From Syncephalis plumigaleata (lineage: Eukaryota; Zoopagomycota; Zoopagomycetes; Zoopagales; Piptocephalidaceae), in assembly GCA_025201365.1 (NCBI GenBank), contig JAIXMF010000012.1, positions 558,001-622,000 of the forward strand: a stretch of DNA of 64,000 nt, given 5' to 3'. Shown one piece after another: positions 12,195-24,132 of this stretch. Both the position numbers and the translations under genes were made by a program. Every line of letters begins with the position of its first letter. Position 1 is the stretch's first letter. Under the pieces are notes generated by a model. It ran no database searches and was not told the DNA's origin. It saw nothing but the letters and a program-made list of their open reading frames with translations.

Positions 12195-13540
12195 ATGATT
12201 GTTGCTCTCTTTAACTTTCTATCGACGAGTTGGGGTCAGATCGTGCTCTTTCTAGTGGCACCCTCTATTGTACGCTTCATCTTTAGACAATTGAAAGGGT
12301 CAAGCAATAATGCTGCAACAACGACTACGAGCGGTACTAGTACAGTGACGCCTAGTGGTGGTGGTGTTGCCACACTGTTGCCGCAGCGAACAACACGACG
12401 TGCACGTTTCGTTAGTTGGCTCTTGCTTATCGCTATTGTATGGCAGGTTATCATGCATTACAGCCACCGCCAAATATTTTCTACGAAGCAGATCTACCGC
12501 GTAACGTGGCCAACTATCAACTACGCAATGTAATACGCACCATGCTACGCAACCACTACGGCACAGATAAGGGCGATATCGAGGCGTTGACCGAAGCAGC
12601 ACTCGAACTTGAGGATCGTACCGCGTTACGCCTAGTTGGTCTTTGGGAACGTTTACGTACCGACGAGAATCGTGGTCGCTATTGCACGTTTGGCGAGCAA
12701 GTGTTTACAGAGTGCGGCGAGCATTGTCGTAGCAGTTCGGATTATGTCGCCTATCTTGCACCATCCATCGCTTGGGAGTATCTTGTGGTGGCGGTGATCA
12801 TAGGCCTCGCTACTTCATCGCTTGTGGCGACTCGACCTCCACATGATAATGGACTAACCGGTAGTAGCAGTAGTAGTAATAACACCAATGTGGACAACAG
12901 TATTAGTAATTCCGGTGTCAATGATGCTCTATTGTTGGTAGCGTCCAAGGAGCAACGTCGTCGACAGGCACGCGCTCGTTTCTACGCCAGCTGGATACTG
13001 TTCGTGGGTGTCATTCTCGAGTGGATCCTATTCGCTATGGCTGATCTTGACCAGAATGATCCACTCGGCGTATGGCCAATGCCATTCCTACACGATGATC
13101 TTAGTGCCACACGTCATTGGCTTCTACTACTACTACTAGGTGCTACGTGGTGGGATGCACGCCCACGTCCTCTCGCCATTAAAGCGGTGGATCCACGACA
13201 GATTAACGATCCCGATGCACTGGTCACCCTGATGACCGGTGAACTAGAGGCGACCTTCCATCGTATGCAAGCCACACAATTGGTGCGTATGGCCACGGCA
13301 GAGGATGACGTATTGCGCGCACACTACAACAGTTATCATCAAAAGAATGCCACCGACAAGACGGCAGTTGAAGTGGACACGGAATATCTATCGGGGATGG
13401 ATCGATTACGCGCACGTATAGAAGTGGATCGTATTATTAACGAGGCATCCCATGTTGCTAATGCTGTCATATCGGCAGGTTGTCATTTATCGGATGAACA
13501 AGAGAAATCGCCCATTACTTCGAATCTCCATGAAGATTAA
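12195..13540 (+). CDS. DnaJ-like ER/Golgi membrane protein with a degenerate J domain (one frame break)
   Basis: The protein begins with a membrane segment (GQIVLFLVAPSIVRFIF), a threonine-rich linker and a second segment (FVSWLLLIAIVWQ). The frame then breaks at about 12,445: the downstream frame continues exactly as expected, GYHALQPPPNIFYEADLP, if one G were present in the GG there. The following part matches the layout of a fungal membrane J-protein family: PPNIFYEADLP, a helix ending NHYGTDKG where HPD would sit, then LERLR..RGRYCTFGEQVF..C..C....DYVAYL and two more membrane segments (WEYLVVAVIIGLA, FYASWILFVGVILEWILF). The HPD tripeptide that activates Hsp70 is absent, so any Hsp70 role is doubtful. 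A 41-base intron could also restore frame but would use a poor donor and delete a membrane segment. The family assignment is my inference from pattern. Confidence 0.68.
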
Positions 13541-13601
13541 CATGAAGAAAATGTTTGAATGTGATTGATCGAGTGTTTTTCTATTATTGCTATGCGTTCA
13601 C

Positions 13602-13607
13602 AATAAA
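13602..13607 (+). terminator. Likely polyadenylation signal of the J-like gene
   Basis: AATAAA 60 bases after the stop codon. Confidence 0.4.
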
Positions 13608-13719
13608 CTATTCGTATTTTGGAGATTAATAGAATGTAGTTCATGATTATTATTATTAAAATAAAACAAGTAAAAACAAATAGACAGGAATGATGCGTAC
13701 TCCTATTTCTACCGGTCAT

Positions 13720-15473
13720 CTAATCCATATCGACTGACATCATCGTTGTCTCCGTATCATGATGTGCATCGGATGTAGTATTTGTCGTCGATGTCGGCTG
13801 ATGATTGTCTACTACTAATGTAGAAGTGGAAGAAGAATGTTGTCCGGCACCATCTCCTTCGCCATCGCCTTCCTCCTCCTCCTCTTCTTCGTCTAATGGA
13901 TGATGTACGTTCGTTTGATCTGATTCTGATTCCGTAGAGGAAGTGTCACTATCATCACTCCAGGTTAATGGATCCAAATAGTCTATATCGCCACCAGATG
14001 TCTCACGATTGCCACCATTAGCCGTGTGTGTTTTTGAATGACTTGTCGATGAAGGATCATCTGCATTATTACTGCCATTCACTGTCATCGAATGACGATC
14101 AGACGTGTCGGTATTGTGTTCATCTTTTACGATACTCGTACTTGATTCTGCGTTATAATCTGCTGTAGCACTATCGTGTTCCTCCGATTTAGTCGTCGTA
14201 GATGATAACATGGAATTGGCTGCTGCTTCAGCGGCTGCTGCACGTTCCGCTCGTTGTTTCTCGACCAATTCATAGAATACCTAGACAGTACACATATCGT
14301 TATAGATTATTACTATTATTATTATATAATATTGCTAATAGATCACTTACTTGTCGTTCCTCATCGGTTAATGCACGCCAACGTTGACCTAATTCACGCG
14401 TGATCTCACCATTAGTGGCATCTGGCATAATGGCACGTACAGCGGCACGTTCCTTTTGACAAAAAGCAAAGAATGGATTAGCATTGCCACCACCACCACC
14501 GCCACCGCCACCACCTCCACGACGTGATGTAGGTGTGCCATCAGCATTGTTGCCTCGTTTACCACGTCGATTGGGCGTTTTATCAGATCCACCTATGCCA
14601 CTAGCACTACCACCACCAACAGCACTACCCCGTTTACCACCACGTCCTCCACCACCTCCTTGTGACATTGAATCAGTATACGATTCATTAGGACCTGGAT
14701 AGGGTCCTTGACCATTAGGTCCCATCTATTGATTATTGTTATTGTTATTAGTGGCATAGTATTCATATAATAAATATAATACTCACCATAGACTGATTAC
14801 CATGTTGACCTGAAGTTAGACCAGTGGCAGTGGCTAATGCCATTAGAATCTCTTCATCGTCAGAACCAGATGATAATGGTTCCTCAAATACACCATCTTG
14901 TTCAAGTTTCTCATGTAGAAAACTAATATTGACGTGTATTAGTAAGAATTAATTATTGATATACTATTGCTTAGTAGTAGTACTAGTTGTATACACCATC
15001 TTACCTGCGTTCAATGCGTAGTCGATTAGTTTCTCGTTTTAAATGACGTAATTTCGATACAAGTTTATCCGATTCCTATTATTTATTCATTCATTCACAT
15101 ATATATATATATATAAGAAGTATGTACATTGAATAGAATCCATTCTACTTACTTGCTCAATGGTGCGTACTTTCTTCTTTAAATCACGGTATTTACGTTT
15201 GAATTTCAATTCTAGATTAATAAAGAAGCATTAGAGAATCTAGCCTAATCCTTCTCCTTGTTATCATTGTTATTTACTTACCTTCACTTCCTAAAGATCC
15301 TTGACGCAAACTGGACGACGATCGTCTCTAATGAACTAATCAGTAACTAATAGAGGAGTATCGTCAATGTCAATCACTTTTACCTTATGACCACTCGTAG
15401 TAGATGGTGCTGCTGGCATAGTTGTAGTAGTGGCCGTGGCCGTAGTTGGTGTAGTCGCTTTAGGTGTTGACAT
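13720..15473 (-). CDS. HMG-box protein, Nhp10/Nht1-like (INO80 complex)
   Basis: Seven exons on the minus strand: 15384-15473, 15282-15327, 15153-15211, 15005-15075, 14787-14922, 14351-14725 and 13720-14280. The N-terminal part carries a basic coiled coil (KFKRKYRDLKKKVRTIEQESDKLVSKLRHLKRETNRLRIERSFL read across exons), followed by acidic GSDDEEILMALATATG, a glycine-rich linker and an HMG box (NPFFAFCQKERAAVRAIM...EITRELGQRWRALTDEERQVFYELV). This coiled coil plus HMG box order is that of the fungal INO80 subunit called Nhp10 or Nht1, which helps anchor the remodeller on DNA. The C-terminal tail is acidic (DEEEEEEEGDGEGDG). The last exon junction falls inside the HMG box. Orthology to Nhp10 is likely but not certain. 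Confidence 0.8.
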
Positions 15474-15985
15474 AGTAATGAAAACAGAAAAAAGGAATTC
15501 AATAATTACTAACGAGTAATCACTGACGTGTTATGATATCTATTCTACTGCAACTACCACGAACACGGTAGGGTAGCTGTTCTCCTTGTGTTGAAAGGTC
15601 CAATTCAGTTATCGCTTTATCGTTGAAGTAAATACGAAACAAAATAGAACAGTAAAGCGTGACAAGTGTGTCAACAGGGATGAGAGGAGTACAAGAGAAA
15701 AGAAGCGTCCTCAAGTTGAACTACACACACACAAACACGCTTGACCTTTCTTTTAAAGTGTTCAAAAAGAAAGAGGGGTGAAGAAGAGAGTGAGAGATTC
15801 AGTTCAATGATACAAGTGATCATCATTCTAATGAAATGGGTGGCGTACTGTCTTTTTACTAATCTATCAAATGAGTGCGGTTTTTTCTTCTTTTTTCCTT
15901 AGTTTTTGCCACTTGCTTTGCTCATTCTAACTAGTTACGCGTTACTCTTCCTACTCTTTTTATACTACTACTGTGATAGAATACT

Positions 15986-18859
15986 ATGGGCAAAGTAAAG
16001 CAACAACGACGTAGTGTTCGTGCTCGTCTGAATCCCATTCACGCGTCTGTTACTTCGTCGTTAAATTACGACACAGCACAGACTACCGAGCAAAAGTCCG
16101 AAACTGTACTGCCAGTTATCGAGAAGCTCTCTTCGGTCGATGCGAGTGAACGAGCCTGGGCATGTGCTTGTGCCTCTAACTTAGTGGGACAAGATCACCG
16201 TACGCGTAAATTACTATTGAGTCGTGGTCTAGTCAGTAAACTAGTGGAGCGTCTTACAGATACGGAGCTGGCTGTATCCACCGAGGCAGCTGGTGCACTA
16301 CGGTAACTATTCTATTCTATTTGTAATAACTCAATAATTTGTATATTTATTTATGTGTATTACTAGTAATTTAACTGTGGCTGGTGGCTATAAAGTATGC
16401 ACTGATATGTTTAACAAGAATATATTGACTGCCATGCAACGACTCGTTAAATTGGTAAGTGTGTCTATCGTGTTAGTATAGTAAAGTATTAAGAAAGAAG
16501 ATTAATACTAAATCATGTTAGACGCTGAATACTGCAAATGAAGTATTCGCCAATGTTAAACCATCCGATGAAAACGCCGTAGCTCGTCATCGTGCCGTAT
16601 GGTCATTAGCCGAGAATCTAATATGTATTTATTGGAGTTTAGCGTAAGTAATCGAGAGTACATATCATGACATTTATATGATTGCTCACGCCTTTATTGT
16701 TAAATGAATCTACTAGAGAGATATCATCACGAATTCTTAAAAGCATCACTAAACCAGATGTACTATCGTTTGTACTACGTTTCATCGAGGTGAATCCTAA
16801 AGTACCTGCCTCATTGTCGATCATTGCTGGTAAGCGAATAATAATAATAATGACATTGTAATGATCTACTACTAATATATGTATGTATGTATGTATATAG
16901 CTCAGTGTCTACATACTATCACGGAGGAGAATCGTGATGCGTTATTTTATTTCCGATCAGCACCCGAGATTGGACAACAACTGTTTAACATGCTATCTGC
17001 ACAACAGATACCAGAGGATCGAACTATACTCGGTGTACTCTTGGCTGGTGTATTGCGTAATATACGTAGAACACTGCCGAATAGCGGTGATGTTAATGCC
17101 ACCGCTTCATTGAATCATTTAATTGCACCTATCCTACTTTCCTATCTTGATTGGGATATACAAGGGGCAGCAGTTCATATTGCACAAATTGCACCGGATG
17201 TGATAGTAAGTCAATAACAACAATAATAGTAATAGTACTAATAATGACAATGATTAGAAAAAACGTCAAGAGAAACATGGATTGCATGAACGAGAAGGTG
17301 CTACCGAACATGAGGTAATTAGCATATATGTATATAATTGTACAGATGGTTTATTAATTGACATATTACTTGTAGAATCAATTGAATCTAATGGAGGATA
17401 GATTTGCTGCTATGCAATTGTGTTTGGAAATATTAGCCAATATGGCATCAGAGGATACAGTAGAAGGTAACTATTGTAGATTGATAGATATTGAACTTGA
17501 TTATCATTATTATTAACAAATGAAAGTAGATGATAGCAAGGATGATAATGAAGAAGAAGAAGAAGTTGATGAATGGGAAGATGTGGATGAAGATACCGAA
17601 GATGCCGAAAATGCCGAAGATGAAATAGCAACTGCAACAAAAGAGAGCACACACAATGCTAAAACCAATGGACGTGCACTAACCAAGGCAGAAGAGAAAG
17701 AAATTGAAGCACTTACAAATGGACATGGAGAGGAAGAAGAGGAAGAGGAAGGAGATGATACTGCCATGATGGATGCAACTACAGGACAGAATGTAAATGC
17801 ATTAGAAGATGCTGAGGCACGTATAGGCATTATGCTTAACCAGGATGGAGGTCGATTCTTTTCGCAACGTCTATTGCCATTATTAGTACGGTTGGCAGAG
17901 CCTGTGATAGTACCCAATGGTACATCTGCACTTGCATTCACCTATACAAGACGGGAGATACCTGCAGTTGCCGAACTAGCCATATTGCATGTACGTGCGT
18001 TGGCCTGTTTAAACAATTACTTGGTATTAGCAGCGGAACGATCGAGTCATGGCTGGTTCGCAGAACATCAAACGACCGATGCACCTCGTTTGTGGCACTG
18101 GCTACTTGATAATGTGGCATCACGAGCACAATCCACCGCATCCATGACACTTGATGATGCTGAACAGCGTGATACAGCGGAACAAGAGGAGACACGTCTA
18201 GAAGTGTTAGAAAGCGCACTCGATTGCTTATGGTCGATGGCTCGTGGTCTAGGTGTTGCTCATATTGTATGTTACCATTTATTATAGATGTCAATTGTTG
18301 TTTAGCTAATGTTTTCCTTTTTGTTACTAGCCTGCTACCGATGCACAAATACAAGCACTTATGAATGTGGCACAGGGACAAATGAACAATTGCTCCGATC
18401 ATTTACGCGCTGATTGTATCGGAGTACTAGGCATTATTGCCCAGCGACGACCGAATTATATAGAAGCAAATCAGGTGAGTATTTAGTTATACATATACAT
18501 ATACATATTTAATAGTAACACATATTAATGACATAATTAATTAGGCCATTGGTAACTTATTAATGACCCTCGTAACTAGCCTACCACAAACACCAGCAGA
18601 AACCGCGGTAGAAGCATTGAACGCACTCTACGACGTGTATGATGATGCAACTCACGATTACGATACACCCGTATTCGTTAGAAATGGCTATCTAGAAGCA
18701 TTACGTAATAGTGTGCCGGCTGTACGTCAAATGGCGAGACGTGTCGATAAACAACGACATCCGGTGTTACATGAACGTGCTCAAGAGGCCCTAGTCAACT
18801 TACGCGCGTTTATCGAGTACAAGTCAGGTGAACGTAGCGCATCGTCGTCCTCCTCTTAG
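15986..18859 (+). CDS. SYO1: Symportin Syo1 (HEATR3), ribosomal protein import adaptor
   Basis: Ten exons join in one frame: 15986-16302, 16367-16454, 16522-16643, 16717-16829, 16901-17205, 17258-17314, 17376-17466, 17530-18266, 18331-18474 and 18545-18859. The start MGKVKQQRRSVRARLNP is the basic N terminus expected for Syo1, with its nuclear import signal. ARM/HEAT repeats follow (WACACASNLVGQD, AAGALRNLTVAGG). Exon 8 opens with a long acidic loop (DEWEDVDEDTEDAENAEDE); in Syo1 such a loop binds Rpl11. The family couples co-import of Rpl5 and Rpl11 with karyopherin Kap104 for 5S RNP assembly. The protein is near the usual 650-700 residues. Exon 5 is preceded by a GTAT microsatellite within the intron. 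Stop is TAG at 18857-18859. Confidence 0.9.
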
Positions 18860-19225
18860 GTTATTATTTTATAATGGCTTTTTCTTTATCAGTTCATCAT
18901 TCCGAGATGATCCGGTCTAACTGTGAAACGAATAACATGTAGCCAATCAAATAGAACCATGAAATAAATGACACTATCGATGTTGTAGCCAGATAATAAT
19001 AAATGTCAAGAGGCACAAATAAATAAATGAGAGAGAAATTGGTAGTGAACACGTCATCCAGTGCCTTTCTCCTCCTTCTCCTTCTCCTGCTTCTTTTTAC
19101 CTTGTTTCTATTTGGTTTCCATTTTATTGGACATCTTTGCAGTCACTTACCTGTGCTATTGATATATACAAATACGTGTACGTATACGTATATCTATTGA
19201 ATAGCTAACGCGTTATACTGTCATT

Positions 19226-20298
19226 ATGGCTAAAGTTGCAATCTTGGGTGCTGCCGGTGGTATTGGCCAACCGTTGTCGTTGCTAATGAAGCAATCGCCA
19301 CTGGTGTCTCATCTTGCCTTGTACGATATTGTTAATGTTCCCGGTGTGGCCGCTGATCTCTCACATATCGACACACCAGTTCAAGTGACGGCACATGTAG
19401 GCCCGCAACAATTGGCGGATGCGTTAAAGGGCGCACAAGTCGTGGTTATCCCCGCTGGTATTCCTCGTAAGCCCGGTATGAGCCGCGACCAACTGTTCGA
19501 GATAAACGCGGGTATTGTACGTGATTTGGCCACTGCAGCCGCCACCCATTGTCCACGAGCATTCATGTGTATCATCTCGAACCCGGTCAACTCTACCGTG
19601 CCAATTGTAGCCGAAGTCTTCAAGAAACACGGCGTCTACGATGCTAAGCGTATCTTTGGTGTTACCACGCTTGATGTTGTCCGTGCCAACACCTTCCTTG
19701 CCTCGGCTACCGGCACTACACCATCCGCGTCGACGCGTGTGCCTGTCGTGGGTGGACACGCCGGTATCACGATCATTCCGTTGTTCTCACGTGCTCCTGC
19801 CGCACTACGCTCGCAATTGCCGGAACAACAATTGAAGGAGCTCACCAATCGTGTACAATTCGGCGGTGACGAGGTTGTCAAGGCCAAAGATGGCGCAGGT
19901 AGCGCGACATTGAGTATGGCATTTGCCGGTGCTCGTTTCACCAATGCATTATTGCGTGCCGCCGTCGAAGGTACCAGTGGCATTATCGAGCCATCCTACG
20001 TACCATTGGAGGCCGATCCAATCAATGGTGAAACCGTTAAGAAGAGCTGCGGTAACCTTGAATTCTTTGCCGTTGAAGTAGAACTGGGCGTAAGTATTTA
20101 TTGTGCAATAGATAGTAATGATAATCGTAATCGTTTATTGACTTGTTGTATCTGACTCTATAGGCCGAGGGTACACGTCGTATTCATCAATTGGGTGAAC
20201 TATCACCCTACGAACAAGATATGGTTCGTGATGCCGTACCTGAACTACGTGCTAGCATCGAGAAAGGTGTCGAGTTTGTAGCGTCATCAAAGTTGTAA
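19226..20298 (+). CDS. MDH3: NAD-dependent malate dehydrogenase with C-terminal SKL
   Basis: Exons 19226-20089 and 20164-20298 encode 332 residues. [20 protein letters not shown] is the Rossmann dinucleotide loop, placed right at the N terminus, so there is no mitochondrial presequence. [13 protein letters not shown] carries the mobile-loop arginines, [10 protein letters not shown] the substrate-site asparagine, and VGGHAGITI the catalytic histidine. The enzyme interconverts malate and oxaloacetate with NAD. The protein ends SSKL, a canonical type 1 peroxisomal targeting signal, as in yeast Mdh3, which points to peroxisomal NADH re-oxidation or the glyoxylate cycle. The symbol follows that yeast analogy. 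The single intron (20090-20163) has GTAAGT and TAG ends. Codon use is strongly biased, as in highly expressed genes. Confidence 0.92.
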
Positions 20299-20359
20299 TG
20301 CGTTACATCATTCAATTATAAAATGATTGCTACCCTCTTTCTATTCATGCATTAATAGA

Positions 20360-20365
20360 AATAAA
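20360..20365 (+). terminator. Likely polyadenylation signal of the malate dehydrogenase gene
   Basis: AATAAA about 60 bases after the stop codon. Confidence 0.45.
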
Positions 20366-20513
20366 TAGCTACTTGATAATAATAATAATAATAATAATAA
20401 GAGGATGTAATTCAACTTAATCCGCGTTTATGATTTCCATAATCTAATGTGACATTTCGCGTCATACACATTTTAACCCTTTTTTTCTCGTTTATTTTTT
20501 GCGCGTCAAGTAT

Positions 20514-21898
20514 ATGGTTAATGAAGTAGGAATGACCGCTAAAACACCACTGACCTCTGATCCCGCACTACCCTGGTAATTATAACCTGATCAGATCTAT
20601 TGACGTGTTACTAGGAACTAATGCAATATAGGGTGGAGAAATTCCGACCCGTTTACTTGAATGAAATTGTCGGTAACCAGGAGACTGTAGAACGACTCAA
20701 GATGATTGCACTACAAGGCAATATGCCGAACATTATCTTGGCGGTAGGCTTAACGCGAAGGGTAGCGTTGTACTATCCTGCTCACTCGTAGCTGTCGTTT
20801 AGGGAACACCGGGTATTGGCAAGACGACGAGTATTTTATGTTTAGCACGCGAACTATTAGGAAACGCGTATAAGGAGGCGGTACTAGAGTTGAATGCCTC
20901 GGATGACCGGTAGGCAATTGAACATCTATTCAGCTTCTTGCCTCGATGCTAATCATTGAACAGTGGTATCGATGTGGTGCGCAATCGTATCAAGATGTTT
21001 GCTCAGAAAAAAGTAACCCTACCAGCGGGACGTCACAAGATTATTATATTAGATGAAGCTGACAGGTAATACATACACATGCATATATGCTACGTAGATG
21101 ATATGAACTAATCTAGCTAAATAGCATGACAGCTGGTGCGCAACAAGCACTAAGACGCACTATGGAGATCTATAGTAATACAACGCGTTTTGCTCTAGCA
21201 TGCAATATGTCGAGCAAGATCATTGAACCCATCCAAAGTCGATGTGCCATGCTACGCTACGATAGATTGAATGATGAAGAATTGGCCAAACGATTGTTGG
21301 AAATATGTAAAATGGAATCGGTAAGCAATGGTCAAGATCAACAATGTATATGAATAACGCTGATTTCTTCTTGTTTCACTATTGGCATCATGAATGATAC
21401 TAGGTACCGCATAGTCCAGATGGTATTGAAGCATTGATATTCTCGGCGGAAGGTGATATGCGACAAGCAGTGAACAATTTACAATCTACATTCTACGGTT
21501 TCGGTTATGTTAGTGCCGACCATGTATTTAAAGTGTGCGATCAACCGCATCCCGCACTCGTCAGTCGTATATTACTTGCCTGTCAACAAAAGGACATTGA
21601 TGTGGCCACACGCGGTATTAGCGATCTTTGGAACTTGGGCTACAGTTCAGTTGACATTATCACTACACTCTTCCGTGTTGCTAAACTAAGCAATGAACTG
21701 GAGGAATATACGAAACTAGAATACATCAAGGTAAGCAGACCAGTAATGAGGATCATTTGCGTATAAATAGCTAATTCATTCATGATATAGGAAATTGGAT
21801 TGACACATATGCGTGTATTAGATGGTGTCCAAACCTTATTGCAATTATCTGGACTAATGGCGCGTCTTTGTCAATTAGGATCAGTATCATCATCATAA
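20514..21898 (+). CDS. RFC4: Replication factor C subunit Rfc4 (human RFC2)
   Basis: Seven exons: 20514-20575, 20632-20743, 20803-20909, 20964-21065, 21125-21320, 21404-21730 and 21791-21898. The protein reads [20 protein letters not shown], the Walker [27 protein letters not shown] (RFC box), the Walker B IIILDEAD, then [15 protein letters not shown], sensor and SRC motifs (EPIQSRCA), and [13 protein letters not shown] at the C terminus. These pick out the yeast Rfc4/human RFC2 subunit of the clamp loader, an ATPase that loads PCNA and, with other partners, the 9-1-1 clamp. Length of about 335 residues fits the family. All introns are under 90 bases. No frame problem is seen. Confidence 0.95.
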
Positions 21899-22382
21899 AC
21901 ATATATATTACATTATATTACAGATTTAACTAGAAGGTTATTAATGTTATACATGTAGATACAATTAGGATTATTGAATAGCATTCATTGCATATATATA
22001 TCATGATATATAATAGGAATCATAATCACTATACTAATGCAAATGAATGTATCAAATCACTAGAATGCTCCTATTTAGGTGCACAAGAGCATACATAGCA
22101 ATATTAAAGACTGCTCTTCTTTGTTGACACTACATGAAATGTAATGACAGAATCAACCTTGTATCAATTTGATACGAGTATCACATAATGCTAACTGGTG
22201 CCATAAAAGTGTTTCTTTTCCTTGAATGCCACGTGGACTAGATAACTAAATGGTAATCTGCGATCATGAATGCTAAGCAATCTTTCTTCTTCCACTTCCA
22301 CTTTCACTTCTTTGAATCTGCAAACATCTTTCTCTTACTTTATTTGTTGTCATTCGCGAAATAAAAAGAGCATTTATTCCCT

Positions 22383-24098
22383 ATGTTAACACTACTGTGG
22401 AATGTCTTTTACGGCATTATAGCCTTCTCCACTATAACAGTACCAACCTGGCTGTTCTACATACTTTCATATACGCTTACCTTTACCTTCACTTTCAAAA
22501 CACTCGCTCTTTTCGTGTTCATTCTTATCGTGGCGGGTTATCTATTCCTACGCTATCGTTATCTGAATGTCTACTCGCGTCGCAGTAAAGATGCTACCGC
22601 AAAGAAGAACAACGGGCAGGCGTTCGATCTTCGTCCCGACACAACAGTCGATGAGGACCAGGACGATCAGAGCGCTCATTATCCAGGTGAATTCCTAAGT
22701 GCTTTTCTCTCTTCCATTCGTGTGTTCGGCTATCTGGAGAAACCGGTATTTCACGAGTTGGCTCGTCATTTGCAGACTCGCCGTTTATTGGCCGGTGACA
22801 CCATGTCCGATGTAAGCGAGCGCGAGCGTTCCTTCTACTTTGTAGTCGATGGCTGTGTTCAGGTGTTCGCCAAACGAATGGATCACACCACGAATCGAGA
22901 GTACGAATTCGAGTTTGACGAAGGTGACGCGGAGGCCAGTCTCCCCGGCCATGCACTATTGAACGAAGTCCGACCCGGTGGCACTTTATCCAGTCTATTC
23001 ACTATTCTATCATTGTTTACGGAGGATGTGCCCATACGACATGAAGAGGTGAATCCATTAGAGGAAGCGTATCACACCTACGGTCAACCGATGGAGGATG
23101 CAACCATGGTCAATTTGGGACACGCGCCAACCAGGTCCATGTCATCCACGTTATCCACGACATCGGCCAATAACGAGAATCTGTTCCCTTATATGTCACC
23201 TAGTACCAAGGAGATGACGGCGACAAACTTGACCTCGGAGAATGTCTCACCGCCTGCATCACATCGATCATATCGATCACATCGACCAACCCTATCGTTG
23301 ACGGGCAAGGAGACAATAGCGCCAAGCGAGTATGATCATCTGGGAGGTGCAAGCGATAGAGGAAAGTACAATGGACAACGTGGCACTACTGCCATGGAAC
23401 GTACGGATATCGTGTTCCGAGCCACGGCAGACACTACTCTGGCGGTCATTCCAGCCGAAGCGTTTAAACGAGTAACAGAAAAGTTCCCTAATGCATCGGC
23501 TCATATGGTGCAAGTGATTCTGACGCGATTCCAACGGGTGACCTTCCGTACTATGGAGAACTACTTGGGATTAACGAAGGAATTATTGAAGATTGAACGG
23601 AAACTCGGTGAAATGGCCATGTACGATCTACCATCTGATTTCCACAGAGAGGGCGGACTCGATCGATTACGACAACAATTCCTGGGCGGTAATCGATTGA
23701 AACCAATTGCAAATGATAATGAATCCGTGTGGGATTCGCATCGTACAGCCGATACGAATGATAATGGTCAAGATAGTGGACGTAGTTCGCGATCTAGTAA
23801 GCCACCGAGAACGCCATTCCGACTGGATAAAGACGTGGAACGACTCTGGGAACAGAGTAGTAAAGAGCCATGTCCGGCATTGGAGCGAGGTTCAAATGGA
23901 CGCACGCCCACGACATCCACACCCAAATTCGAACCTTATTCCGCCGTGGATGAACAACACTTGCGTGAACAAGCATTTGAGATGATAAAAAAGAGTCTCG
24001 GCATGTTATCCACTGGTATAGATCTAGTACAATTACGAGTTGAATCACGTACCTCAAGCAACTCAGCCGATGATATAATGGGAAATAGCAACAATATC

Positions 24099-24132
<34 letters not shown>

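Noticed and set aside
14484-14702. Proline-rich plus-strand frame
   Set aside because: It is the antisense of the glycine run in the HMG-box gene.
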